Assembly: GCA_051453625.1 (NCBI GenBank) | Contig: JBOZIK010000001.1 | Location: 254,496,941 to 254,560,940 of the forward strand | From: Welwitschia mirabilis | Lineage: Eukaryota; Gnetophyta; Gnetopsida; Welwitschiales | Reading direction: 5' to 3' | DNA length: 64,000 bases | Part shown: positions 49,995 to 61,487 of the stretch, one piece after another | Layout of the letters: each line of letters starts with the position of its first letter | Numbering within the stretch: position 1 is the stretch's first letter | Notes under the pieces: generated by a model | What the model saw: only the letters and a program-made list of their open reading frames with translations | Databases searched by the model: none | What the model was told of the DNA's origin: nothing | Made by a program: the position numbers and the translations under genes

Positions 49995-51436
49995 CATAGA
50001 ATCGAGAACCTTGGGGGGAAGGGGGGTGAATAGGATTTTAAAATTTTAATTGAATAACTTCATAATATTAACTTTGCTTGAAATGAACACTAAAAACTTG
50101 TGTAAGAAAAACTGAAATTATTTTGAAAAACTAAATGATAGAAAGCACAGAAATACCAATGAGTAGCACACAAGATTTATAGTGATTTGGAAAACCTCCT
50201 ACTCCACTCTCGACGATTAGCTTCTATCCAAGCTTAATCTGGATCTCTGTTAATCTTTTTCTAGGTATTTTAACTTTACTTATAACCTTTACAAATAGAC
50301 TTTTTTGAGGCTCAATTTTAGCCTTTTACAAGAAAGTGAAGCAATAATGATGGTATGCTAAAATGCACAGGTTTCACCTAATCTTTAGCTTATGAATAGT
50401 ATTAATACACTTCTTCAGAAGATGGTACCATAAAAAAGCATAGAGTGCAACAGACTCGATCAAGTGTGTAAAGATATCAATAGTTATTAGTTCATCTTTG
50501 GTCAAGTAGGAGATGCCAACAAGTACAATGAATAATTTCTAAAAGATTAAAAAGTGGAACAATGATTTTGACTCTTGGAAATATATCGTGTAAGACTTTT
50601 AGGGCTTTTGCAAGTAAAAAGATCTTTCAACAGACATAAAATGAATACATAATGGCTATAAAATTTTCTTTTCTATCATAACTAGTCAACAACTTAAAAG
50701 TCCAGTTGACCCCATCAAGTATTGTCACTTAAATCGTTCACCCTTGTGTTCTTTCGGTCGACCCCTGTTTCTTATAGCTCCACATCTGGTTGACTCCTCA
50801 GGGTCTGGTTAACAGCTCATCTAATTACCCGCATATTTATTTGGTCATCTCCTTGGTCAAGAAAAAATCTAACATAGTTTACTGTTCTAGGTCTGTTCGA
50901 CACTATAAATGTCTAGTTGACCTCTTATTGATAAAAGAATAAATGCAATTCTAGGTCTGGTCAACCCCTTAGGAATCTGGTTGATGCCTTGATGATTAAT
51001 TGTGAAGTATTAAAGCATAGTACTCAAGTCTAGTTAATTCTTTAGGTATCTAGTCGACCCCTTAATGATTGACTAAGAAGTATTAGATGCACAGTGCTTA
51101 AGTTTAGTTGACCCCTCAGGTATTCAGTCGACGCCTTAATGATCGATTGAGAAGTACTAGTGCTCAAGTGCATAGGTTTAGACAACCCCTCATGTATCTA
51201 GTCAACTCCTTTAAATTTACCTCATTTTTGTGTTTACTTTAAGTGCAGTCAATCCCTTAGAAATTCAGTAAACCCCTTAAGAGGATATAAAAGATTGATA
51301 GGTTTAATATCAAAATGTGATAACTTGGTTTAACTTCTAGCCTACAATGATCAATATTTTTTGCACAAGATACAACATGTTTTGATAAATAAAAAACATT
51401 AGTTTGACATTAATTAGAAAATTATAACTTAATAAT
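49995..51436 (-). repeat. 3' LTR of copia element A
   Basis: Homologous to 58679-60022 and 745-2417. In a hand-aligned stretch (about 50050-50190 against 58735-58870) roughly 19 of 137 positions differ, mostly transitions. It contains the GTCGACC-pair array at about 50890-51220. The outer terminus reads CATAG where the partner has TGTAG. Confidence 0.87.
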
Positions 51437-51447
51437 CTCCTCCTTTA
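51437..51447 (-). other. Polypurine tract of copia element A
   Basis: On the minus strand about AAAGGAGGAG, directly inside the 3' LTR. Confidence 0.7.
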
Positions 51448-51789
51448 ACATTGATGGTAAACTTTTTCTTAGTTGAAAATATTAAATTTGGAGAAAACTT
51501 CCCCTCACTAAATGCCTATTAAATTTTACAAAAGATATTGAACATTTTATATCAAATAAGACACTTTGAAAAGTTTCTAACTTATGCTATAGTTGAAACA
51601 ATTTGTAATACACTTTATAAAACATGAAAATGTCAAAATATAATAATCATAAGATATACCAAAAATTATAGTTCATAATAAAAATTGATGTGCACTAAAA
51701 AACATGAGATAGAAACTATAGATTATGAAAACTAAGTGCATTTCTATTACTAAAAGATAAATATTACAATGAAAAGTGCTCATCAAGAG

Positions 51790-52930
51790 TAGATACAACT
51801 AAAAGTAGTAGAAACAACTAACTAATTCTTTTCCTTTTGACATCAATAACAAAGGAGAGAAGAAACGTAAGTAAGAAAATTTTATAAACATAAGCATAGA
51901 AAGAGGATCAATTAGATTTCTTGGCTTCCTTCTCTTCTGGTTCTTCTTTAGAATCTTCTTCTTCTTTTTCTTCTTCTTCTTCGATAGCCTTCTACCTAAG
52001 CTTCCGACTTCCTCTGAAGTATTTGCAATCTCATACTCAATTATTATTAGAGCTTCTCTCATATATGTGGTATGAGAGTTAATTCATCTCAAGTATGAAA
52101 TAGTCTCCTCTAGTGATGCTTACTTAAGAGAAGGAGATTTAGAGGATTTCTTGTAACCTACAAAGATATGCATGTGAGATAATGTTACATGCCCAATAGA
52201 TGATATGGGATTAAGGGTTTCAAGCTTCGGGTGAAACTGAACTCTATAATGATGAAAACGATTTGCAATCAGCACTGAGTAGGGTAGAGCCCTACTCTTA
52301 TGATACTCCAAGTGGAAGACCACATTCTTTAGTATTATGGTAAGGGCATCATTAGAGTGTCTAGTTTCTACCTAGTACGTCAAATAGGCTCTATAGTTAA
52401 GAATCTCATAATGATAACCTGCCAAAGGCAATAAATTATAAATAAAGATTAAATGTAAAAACCTGTACTTTGCGGTAAGTAAAGAAGTAGAAAGGTTGTG
52501 TTTCCACTTGTGAAACTTATCAAAAAGTTTTCTTATAACATTTTGTTTATTTTTCATGGAGTCATGAAGAGAACAAAACTCCTCAAATTCTTATCTTAAA
52601 AGATTAGCAATGGCAATAATGTAGTTTGTGGTAATATTCATCTCAAAAGATGAATAACATTATGGGAAAAAAAGGATAAGCAAGACCTGAAACGTCAAGA
52701 AAATAAGAAAGATTCAAATATTGTCAAAGTTGAATCACATCTCTGAGCTCTCTTAGCTCTAAAATGGCAACAACACTTTCCTAGCACACTGGGTTCTTCT
52801 CAAAATTCTCATTGAACTTGTCCAAAGCTTTTTTAGACATGCCCTAGTAGAAATAATAAGGATCTCTACTAGCAACTTCCTTTTAACTTTTCCTAGAGGG
52901 TTCCTAAGCCATTATAACCACATGGTAGGA
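51790..52930 (-). pseudogene. Extra ORF region after RNase H of copia element A
   Basis: Minus-strand frames read leftward from about 52905. The first includes YYFYQGMSKK-like and KALDKFNENFEKNP stretches near 52790-52870, followed by ELRELRDVIQL. The next starts at 52557 (61 codons) and the next at 52323 (EYHKSRALPYSVLIANRFHH). The last, at 52062-51799, has a run of lysines encoded by a CTT/TTC microsatellite. The pieces are nearly colinear with few stops, so they look like one decayed ORF of about 350 codons. Position downstream of pol is that of the third ORF of SIRE-type copia elements. The LPY-containing stretch resembles plant-retroelement extra ORFs more than a viral envelope. No transmembrane span is evident. 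Confidence 0.5.
51950..51985. repeat. CTT/TTC microsatellite
   Basis: CTTCTTCTTCTTTTTCTTCT-type run, translating as poly-Lys in the minus-strand ORF. Confidence 0.85.
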
Positions 52931-53099
52931 GCTCGAAGACAAGAAAAATCTAAAAGAAACACTAGATCTGAAGGAGACAGGTAGCTAGAAGACAATGAAA
53001 AGGATTTGAGCTCCACTTGCTTTTAGAAAGAAGGTCGATGAGGTTGGTTTTGATAAAGAAATCAAGTCCACTGAGAGTACTATTGCACTGTAACCCTAC

Positions 53100-53430
53100 A
53101 AGTCTAGTCGACCAATTTAAGGTTCAGTCAACTCATCGAGATGTGGGTCACAGTACATTTAGGGTCCAAATGATTGAGTTTTCAGGCTAGTCAACTGACC
53201 ACCTCTGGTCAATTAANNNNNNNNNNNNNNNNNNNNNNNNNNNNNNNNNNNNNNNNNNNNNNNNNNNNNNNNNNNNNNNNNNNNNNNNNNNNNNNNNNNN
53301 NNNNNNNNNNNNNNNNACTCATCGAGATGTGGGTCACAGTACATTTAGGGTCCAGATGATTGAGTTTTCAGGCTAGTGAACTGACCACCTCTGGTCAATT
53401 AAAACATAGATCTAGTCGATCGCTCTACAA
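53100..53430. other. GTCGACC-motif patch between RNase H and extra ORF
   Basis: AGTCTAGTCGACC at about 53101, GTCAACTGACC, and AGTCGATCGCTC at about 53413 resemble the LTR subrepeat motif, here outside the LTR. A 100-N gap with duplicated edges interrupts it. Confidence 0.5.
53217..53316. other. Assembly gap, 100 N, with duplicated edges
   Basis: The 86 bases ending at 53216 (from 53131) recur at 53317-53402 with two mismatches. Most likely two haplotypes or overlapping contigs placed side by side. Confidence 0.95.
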
Positions 53431-53850
53431 TTAGCTAGAGAATAGAGAGATAACCCCTAGTTCATTATAAAGATGAAGAAAATTATCAAAATTTAGGGGT
53501 TTGGTAAAAATATCAATAAGTTGAGTATTTGTACTTATAAAATTCNNNNNNNNNNNNNNNNNNNNNNNNNNNNNNNNNNNNNNATGGTGTTTTAGTTTAA
53601 TGTGTTTAGTTCTAAAATGCTGAACAAGATTTTTAAGAATATTTATTACACTAGTGTTATCACAGAAAATAGAAACCTGTTCAAAAACTATACCAAAGTC
53701 CTTTAGCATTTCCTTCATCCAAAGTAGATAAGCACAACAAATCCCTGCTGCAATATACCCAGCTTCTGTTGTTAAAAGGAAGATTGAGTTTTTTTTTTTA
53801 CTAGTCTATTCCACTAAGCAAAATCCTAATAGAAAACAATTACTACTTGT
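53431..53850 (-). pseudogene. Copia RNase H (element A)
   Basis: Minus strand. A TTEAGYIAAGICCAYLLWMK stretch at about 53717-53776 is followed by FCDNTSVINILKNLVQHFRT and TKHIKLKHH (about 53590-53675). After a 38-N gap, the C-terminal NTQLIDIFTKPL block follows at about 53490-53535. These are the standard copia RNase H end motifs in order. The open frame 53718-53431 is intact apart from the gap. Confidence 0.9.
53546..53583. other. Assembly gap, 38 N
   Basis: Inside RNase H. The reading frame is the same on both sides, so the gap length may be correct modulo three. Confidence 0.99.
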
Positions 53851-53851
53851 G

Positions 53852-54494
53852 NNNNNNNNNNNNNNNNNNNNNNNNNNNNNNNNNNNNNNNNNNNNNNNNN
53901 NNNNNNNNNNNNNNNNNNNNNNNNNNNNNNNNNNNNNNNNNNNNNNNNNNNNNNNNNNNNNNNNNNNNNNNNNNNNNNNNNNNNNNNNNNNNNNNNNNNN
54001 NNNNNNNNNNNNNNNNNNNNNNNNNNNNNNNNNNNNNNNNNNNNNNNNNNNNNNNNNNNNNNNNNNNNNNNNNNNNNNNNNNNNNNNNNNNNNNNNNNNN
54101 NNNNNNNNNNNNNNNNNNNNNNNNNNNNNNNNNNNNNNNNNNNNNNNNNNNNNNNNNNNNNNNNNNNNNNNNNNNNNNNNNNNNNNNNNNNNNNNNNNNN
54201 NNNNNNNNNNNNNNNNNNNNNNNNNNNNNNNNNNNNNNNNNNNNNNNNNNNNNNNNNNNNNNNNNNNNNNNNNNNNNNNNNNNNNNNNNNNNNNNNNNNN
54301 NNNNNNNNNNNNNNNNNNNNNNNNNNNNNNNNNNNNNNNNNNNNNNNNNNNNNNNNNNNNNNNNNNNNNNNNNNNNNNNNNNNNNNNNNNNNNNNNNNNN
54401 NNNNNNNNNNNNNNNNNNNNNNNNNNNNNNNNNNNNNNNNNNNNNNNNNNNNNNNNNNNNNNNNNNNNNNNNNNNNNNNNNNNNNNNNNNNNNN
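53852..54494. other. Assembly gap, 643 N
   Basis: Falls between RT and RNase H and abuts a CA microsatellite, the probable cause of the break. Confidence 0.99.

Positions 54495-54538
<44 letters not shown>
54495..54538. repeat. CA microsatellite, 22 units visible
   Basis: A perfect (CA)22 run truncated by the gap on its left. On the coding minus strand it follows a RPDIMLSISG stretch, at the place where copia pol has a Cys-rich SVC-type motif. Confidence 0.97.
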
Positions 54539-54542
<4 letters not shown>

Positions 54543-55640
54543 TCCCCACTAATACTAAGCATAATATCAGGTCTATTTACAGTTAGATATAATAAGCTCC
54601 CCATCATACTCCTATAAAGCTTCTGATCTACTAATTTTTCATCTTCATCTATACTGACTTTATAAGAAGTTGACATAGTTATGTTAGATATTTTAGCATT
54701 CTTCAATCTAAAACATTTGATTAAATGCTTTGCATATTTAGATTACAAGATAAAAATTCCATTCTTTGTTTACTTAATCTGTAATCCAAGAAACATTTTC
54801 ACTTCACTAAGCATGCTCATCTCGAAATGTGTTGTCATGATATTTGCAAATTATTTTGATAAAACTTCACTAGAGGCACCAAATATGATATCATCCATAT
54901 AAATTTATATAATGATAAAATCTTTAAGTTCTTAATAAATAAGTTTTATCTACTATTCCATGGACATAATAATATTCATTTAGAAATGTGACTAACTTTT
55001 CATACCAAGCTCATGGAGGTTGCTTTAACCCATACAGATCCTTCTAAAGTTAATACGCATGATCAAATTTATGATAATCTATAAACCCTTGCGGTTATTC
55101 TACATACACTTATTTATTTAGGTTTCTATTAAAAAAAGCACTCTTTACATCCATTTAACACAATTTGATATTCTTAAATGCTACAAAAGATAAAAAATTC
55201 TAATGCTATCAATCCTCACAACTGGAGCAAACTTTTACCTTCATTAATGCCTTTGATTTGGTTATAGCCTTATGCTGCTAATCTTGCTTTATTTTTGATG
55301 GCATTGTTTTCCTCATCACATTTCTTCTTAAAGATCCACTTAGTTCCAATAATATTTTTGTCCTCTGGCTTTTTGACAAGCTTTCATACATTATTTCTTT
55401 TAAATTATTGTAACTCATCTTGCATGGACATCATACATTCTCCATGATATCTTGCTTCTTCAAATTTCTTAGGTTGAATTTATGAAACATAACAAATTTG
55501 GGCACAGAAATTATTCTTAGAGTTCCTTGTCTTTATCTTTGAGCTAATTTTTCTAATAATAGACCCTAAAGAGTGATCTTTTAGCTCTTTAAGCTTTTTA
55601 GTAGAGACTTCTTTGGTTAAAACTTCTTCTTCCTTTTTGG
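54539..55640 (-). pseudogene. Copia reverse transcriptase (element A)
   Basis: Minus strand. RT motifs in order are a DVKSAFFNRN stretch (about 55150), a LYGLKQPP block near 55030-55060, and the catalytic site YMDD at 54890-54901 in an IYMDDIIFGA context with both Asp kept. EVKMFLGLQI and KNAKISNITMSTSYK (to 54660) follow, then DQKLYRSMMGSLLYLTVNRP. Stops are scattered and the frame shifts at least once. Compared with element B at the same positions, the catalytic site is equally conserved but the sequence is clearly a different family. Confidence 0.88.
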
Positions 55641-56650
55641 TAAACATTTATTTTGTTGTGGAGGTGCTTGAAAATATGTTATCTTCATCACTGAAAGGAA
55701 TAGATTTTATGCTAACATAATCTATTTGCACATTTATTAATTCTTTCAAAGTTAAGCTCATCTTGTTGAAAACATAATAAGCTCTACTTCTTATTAAATA
55801 TCCCAAAAATATAGCTTCATCAGCCTTAGATTCAAATTTTCTTAGTTTTTCTCTATCCTTTAATACATGAAATTTACTCTTAAAGACTTTAAAATAAGAA
55901 ACATTTGGTTGTCTTCCTTTCCATAACTTATAAGAAGTTTTATCCATACTAGGTCTTATCCATACTAAGTCTAAGGTAAACTCTATTTATGATATAACAT
56001 GCAATGCTAACAACTTCTACCAAAAAGATTTTGGAACCTCCTTGTCATTCAACATAGTTATTGCCATTTCTTGGAGGAATTTATTCTTTATCTCCGCAAT
56101 ACCATTTTGTTGAGGTATTTTAGAGGCTGAAAATTGATGATCAATACTATTGTCAATGCAATACTTCTTAAATAAATGATTTTCTAACTCACCACCATGA
56201 TCACTTTCTATTTTTTTTACAGCATAGACTTTCTCATTTTAAATTTTGTTGTATATTTTAACCCAATGTTTATATGTTTCAAATTTCTTTGAAAGAAATA
56301 CAACTCATGTGTATCTTGAGAAATCATCAATCATAATTAAAAAATAGCATTTACCACTATAAGTTTAAGTTGGTCCTACCAAGTCCATATGAATAAGTTC
56401 TAAAGACATGGTTGTGGAAACTTGGTTTTCACTCTTGTGTGATGTTCTTACTTGTTTTCCTTTTTGGCACACATTACAAAGATCATGTTTTTCAACATTT
56501 ATTTTTGTAATACCTTTGACAACTTCTTTTCTAATAATCATTTTTAAATGATAGTACTTCACATAACCTAAACGTTTATGCCAAAAGCCCTTCTTGATTA
56601 ACAATGAAAAAATAACAAGTAGAAAATGATTGAGAAATGCTATAGACATT
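55641..56650 (-). pseudogene. Copia integrase (element A)
   Basis: Minus strand. The zinc domain is intact in the open frame 56649-56365: WHKRLGYVKYYHLKM and CNVCQKGKQ (HHCC). The core has HMDLVGPT (first Asp), ESDHGGE with the second Asp codon at 56200-56202, and an NGIAEIKN stretch that keeps the Glu. The C-terminal frame 55947-55648 has ELWKG-like and KADEAIFLGYLIRSRAYYVF motifs. Unlike element B, all three catalytic acids are retained, though stops and frameshifts between the blocks inactivate the gene. Confidence 0.9.
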
Positions 56651-57000
56651 ATCTATTCTATTTGCTTTGAGAATAATATCATTTATTTTGTTATACCTAG
56701 CTTCACATTTAGTACTATCAAAAACATCCTTATGACCTTTGTCATAAATTTAACTAATACTAAGCAAATTATGATTTAAATCATTGACATACAAAACCTC
56801 ATTTATTTTAGGTAAGTTAGCTCCACCGATTCTTTCAGTTCCTTTGATTTTGGCTCTTCCATTATTATCAAAAGTAACTTCTCCTCCATCAAAGTCATTT
56901 AGCTATTTGAATCTAAACTTGTCTCCCGTCATATGTTAAGAACAACCACTATCCAAATACCAACTAGTGTCATTTGAAAACTTAAAAAATATTTGAATCA
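56651..57000 (-). pseudogene. Copia aspartic protease (element A)
   Basis: Minus strand. WYLDSGCS with Asp-Ser-Gly at 56945-56953, a stop where Arg or Ser is usual, then HMTGDKFRFK. An LNHNLLSISQIYDKGHK-like stretch follows near 56740-56790. Active-site residues are intact and the gene is broken by stops. Confidence 0.88.
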
Positions 57001-57079
57001 ATATACTTTTCAAATCATTAGCTTTTACCCACCTAGTCCTTTTAGACTGATGTGGTACATGTCCTCTTAGAACAAATTT

Positions 57080-58660
57080 AAATGGGAAATACTAACTGAA
57101 TTTGAAAATAACATTAATTTTCTAGCATTACAAAGTAACTTTGGACTTGAATTACCACAAAAATAGCATATAACTTTAGAAATAAACTTATTTTGCCAAG
57201 TTACCTAATTTTATTAATGTTGTGATCTTTGGGGGTGAAATCAATACCTAACTTATCATAAGCTAGTTTTTAAATTTTAAGCATCTATTCCAATTTAGTT
57301 GAACCACTAGAAAATTTATTGATAAAAAGTGACAAGTCCTTTATCTTAAGTGCAAGTTTGAAATTTTTAGATTTGGCTAGCTTGTATTTTGTTTCTAATT
57401 CCTTCTTTTCTTTAGTGAGTGTTTTCACAATCTTATTTAGATCATTTATCCATTCTAACAACTTTTCATACTCAATATACAGCTCCTGACAGTTGTCTTC
57501 AAGCTCATTCTAATATTCTTTAATGATGTCAAAATCATCAGGTTTAGATGTACTGGGCATATTCAGTAATGGAGGCATAATTACCATGAATGAAAGCCTT
57601 CAATCTCCATCTAAATATTGTCCTAAACTACTATCATCATCCTCATCTACATTATTCCATGTTGCAACAAATGAAGATGTTGTTAAATTTCTTTATTCTT
57701 TCTTATTGTTCAAACACTCATTTACATTGTATCAAAAGCCTTTGCATGCATAAAGCTAGATTTCTTTCCTTTATCTTAATATTTTTTGAACTTTGGTTGT
57801 CTTCTTCTTGTTCCTCTACTTGGCTCATATTCCTTCTTTCTTATGTACAAAAATTTATTAAATCTTCTTGCTAGTAGAATAACTTCATCATCATCTAGAT
57901 CTTCATCTGATTTTTTTGATTTGTACTCTTCTTGTATACATTTGAAAGTAATACTTTTCTTTCTATATTTAAAGAATTTTAATTCATAAGTTTGTAAATT
58001 ACCTTGTAATTCTTATAGTACCATCATGTTGATATTTTTACTTTCTTTGATTATAGTGAACTTTGATTCAAATCTTTTTGGAAGGAATCTAAGCACTTTT
58101 CAAATCATCTTTACCTTATTCAATCTTTCACTTAGACTTGTAATAGAATTTATGATGTTGGTAAGTCTGGCAAATAATTCCCCATCCATATGAATGTCTT
58201 CAAATTTGGAAATGAGCATTTGAAGTTTAGCCTACTTGATAGTGGATGTCCCTTTATGTGTAGCTTCAAGAATATTCCATGCTTTCTTTGCATGTTTATA
58301 GTTTACAATACGTTTGAACTCATCTATACAAACTACACAAAAAGTAGCATTAAAGAGCATGGACATCTATGATAGCTTTGAATCTATTAGTGGGAATTCA
58401 TTAGTCTCAAGTTTTTGAGACTACAATGATATTACTATGGAAATCAACTTTAGATAAAGTATGCACAGTATATCCATTATAAATGACTTCTTCAATGTTT
58501 TCATCTCAGGATCTAAGGAAGATACTCATTCAGGATTTCTAATATGCATAGTTTGATCCTTTAAACATGGGTGGATGACTAGTGAAAAAAATCCATTTAA
58601 AGGGTTACTTATTTTTGGGCTCTAGAGTCTAGACCTGTTAGGATCTTAACATAGACTCAA
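57080..58660 (-). pseudogene. Copia gag (element A)
   Basis: Minus strand from the primer binding site. The opening has an NYAY motif near 58550. A helix QMLISKFEDIHMD lies near 58180-58225, missing residues that copy A1 keeps. A long coiled-coil-like stretch near 57320-57520 includes IVKTLTKEKKELETKYKLAK. Then come FSSGSTKLE and a knuckle-like CYFCGNSSPKLLC near 57130-57165, lacking the histidine. The coil followed by the F(S/T)SG-K-LE block is typical of the longer copia gag proteins of plants. Many stops. Confidence 0.82.
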
Positions 58661-58664
58661 CAAA

Positions 58665-58676
58665 GCTCTGATATCA
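58665..58676 (-). other. Primer binding site, copia element A
   Basis: On the minus strand TGATATCAGAGC, one mismatch to the initiator-Met tRNA complement, two bases inside the LTR. Confidence 0.88.
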
Positions 58677-58678
58677 GA

Positions 58679-60022
58679 TGTAGGAACAAGAATCCTAGAG
58701 GAAGGAGTAAATAAGATTCTAAAATTTTAATTGAATAATTTCATACTATTAAATTTTCTTAAAATAAACACTAAAAACTTATGCAAGAAAAATTAAAACT
58801 ATTCTAAAAAATTAAATAATAGAAAGCACAGAAATACCAATGAGTAGTACATAAGATTTATAGTGGTTCATCAAACCCCATACTCCACTCTCGATAATCA
58901 ACTTCTATTCAAGCTTAATCTAGATCTCTATTAATCTCTTTTCAGGTATTTTAGATTTACCTATAACCTTTACAAATGGACTTTTCTAAGGCTTAGTCTC
59001 AACCTTTTGCAAATAAGCAAAGTGGTGATAATGGTATGTCAAAATGCATAGGTTTCATCTGATCTTTAGCTTAAGAATAGTATTGCTACACTACTTGAGA
59101 AGCTGGTATAATCCAAATGCATATAGTGCAACTGACCTGATCAAGTATGTAAAGATACCAATAGTTCTTGATTTGTCTTTGATTAGTTATGAGATGCTAA
59201 TGATTATAACAAAATAATTTCTAAAAGATTCAAAAGTGATATAGTGATTTTTATTCTAGACAAATATATAGTAAAAGACTTTTAAGATTTTTACAAGTAA
59301 AATAATCTTCCAATAGACATAAAATGGGTCCATAATGGCTAGAAAAATCTTGTTTCTATTATGACCAATCAATCTCTCAAAAGTCCAATCAACCCCATTT
59401 GGTGCTGTTATTAAATTCGGTCACCTTCATGTTCTTCTAATCCATCCTTATTTCTTATAACTCCATGTTTGATTAATCCCTTAGGGTTTGGTAACTACTT
59501 ATATGTTCATCTGCATATTTATCTAGTCACTTCCTTAGTCAAGAAAAAATGCAATACGATTTTTTGCTCTAGATCTTGTTAACCACATAAATGTCTAATT
59601 GATCTCTTACTAATAAAGAATGAATGTCACTCTAGATCTAGTCAACTCCTCAAGAATCTGATCAGCCCCTTAATGATTAGTTATAAATTATTGATGCTTA
59701 GGTCTGGTTAATCCATCAGAAATCTAGTCGACCCCTCGATGATTAGCTGTGAAGTATTAGATGCATAGGTCCAATCGACCCCTCATATGTCTAGTCAATT
59801 CCTCTAAAATTAGTTCATTTTTCAGATGCAGTCAACCCCTTAGAAGTCTGGCTAACCTCTCAAAAGGGTATAAAAACTAATAACTTTACAATCAAAATGT
59901 AATAAATTATTTCAACTTTTGACCTATAATGATTAAATTTTTTGCACAAGATAAAACATGTTTTGGTAAATAGAAAACATTAGTTTGACATCAAATTGGC
60001 AAATAATAACTGAATAATATCA
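58679..60022 (-). repeat. 5' LTR of copia element A
   Basis: 1344 bp, with both canonical ends kept: TG at 58679 and CA at 60021-60022. Homologous throughout to 49995-51436. GTCGACC-like pairs lie at about 59375-59850. Flanking 5-mers (GAGAC at 49990 and ATGTA at 60023) do not match, so no target duplication is seen. Confidence 0.9.
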
Positions 60023-61487
60023 ATGTACATGAATGAGGTAGATGAGGATATGCATTACACACATATGAAAGGGATCATTTCATTACTTATAACCTTAGAT
60101 TTTGTTTTATTTATGTTCCACCTCATAATACTCTACCCATCAAGGAGGAACATGATAACATATATGATAATAAAACACTTGGTGAGGTACATGATTCTAA
60201 TTTCATTATGATTTATACCTTTACATAAATTTTACTATATTACCTACCCATATTTCACAACCATCATTCCATTAGCTAGTAGTGCATACACCTTCTAGTT
60301 ATCATGTATTTTATGTTATCCATTATTCACCTTTACTGACTACTTTTCATTACTTCATTTATCTTATTTTATCCACATTTATCATTTTATCCTATCAATT
60401 TCATTTTCATTATAACCATAGTCATACTTTCCTTTTATGTAAAAATAAAAATAAAAATAAAAGAAAAGGGGGAACAAGCAAAAAAAGAAAATAAACAAAT
60501 TAAAATCATGTGAAAATTTGTAAGGGTACATTTTCCACCTCTGTATGATTTTTCATGTTTTTCATGATACATAACTATTCACTAAGTTATATTTCTTTAG
60601 TAATTTTATGTATGATTATTTAGCATTATAGGTGTTTCATTCTATCCTATTTCACATGGTTCTTTCACTCACTATTCTATCGAATCACAACATTGTCACA
60701 TCCTTATCCACTTTTCATTATTGTACATATTTATTTTATTCCATTCTATTCCATTTAGTTAATTTTAACTATCTTATGATGATTTCCACATTACCATACT
60801 ATTATTACTATGATTCATGTGATCACGTTACTAGCATGTTTTACCTAGGTCTCATATGTCCCCATCTATTCCATTTCACATGTACTCTGCATTACATTTC
60901 AGAGATTTACACCTTATGTTTTACCTTTCTTTACCCTTTTCCATCATTCTATAATCATCTACATTTTTCACATGCTCATCTTTTTTTAATTTGAGATTTA
61001 TCTACTTACCTTAGGTTAAAAAAGAGCCAATTGTAAGAGTATACTATACATTTTCTTTGATAACATCTCACACCTCATGTTTTGATACTCATAGTATTGT
61101 ATACCACCGCATTTCATATTACTTGAATCATTTTCACTCATACTTTAAAAAGATCTTCATGATGAAATTTTACTATGCTTATATCTTGTATTAATCTATG
61201 GTAATACAATATCATCCTAGAGATACAAATGTTGTAAGATCAAGTGAAACTTTTACCAAATAAAAAATAGAACTTTCAAAGATGATAAACAAGAGTAAAG
61301 AAAAAATTGAATCATGATTAAAGGACAAGGATTTAGAAACACAAAAAATAAAAATGAAAAAAATTAGTTAGATATTAGAATTAGAAATAAAGCATAGCTA
61401 TCATAATATAATATAAATATAATAATAATGGAATAATTTTTGTAGCATAAAATAGACTTAATCTATTATTAAAATAAAAATATTAAG
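60023..61487. other. Unassigned region
   Basis: Pyrimidine-rich on the plus strand (60200-61000), with an (AAAAAT)4 run at about 60440-60462 followed by a purine stretch. The 120-codon frame at 60632-60994 has no stop because of its TTT/CAT-rich composition and resembles no known protein. No element boundary was recognised. Confidence 0.45.

Noticed and set aside
53806-54706. Several overlapping 230-290-codon frames with poly Val-Cys or His-Thr
   Set aside because: They consist of a 643-N gap plus a CA microsatellite. Only the RT tail on the minus strand is meaningful.
60632-60994. 120-codon hydrophobic, His/Tyr-rich frame
   Set aside because: Pyrimidine-rich composition explains the absence of stops, and no family resemblance or gene context was found.
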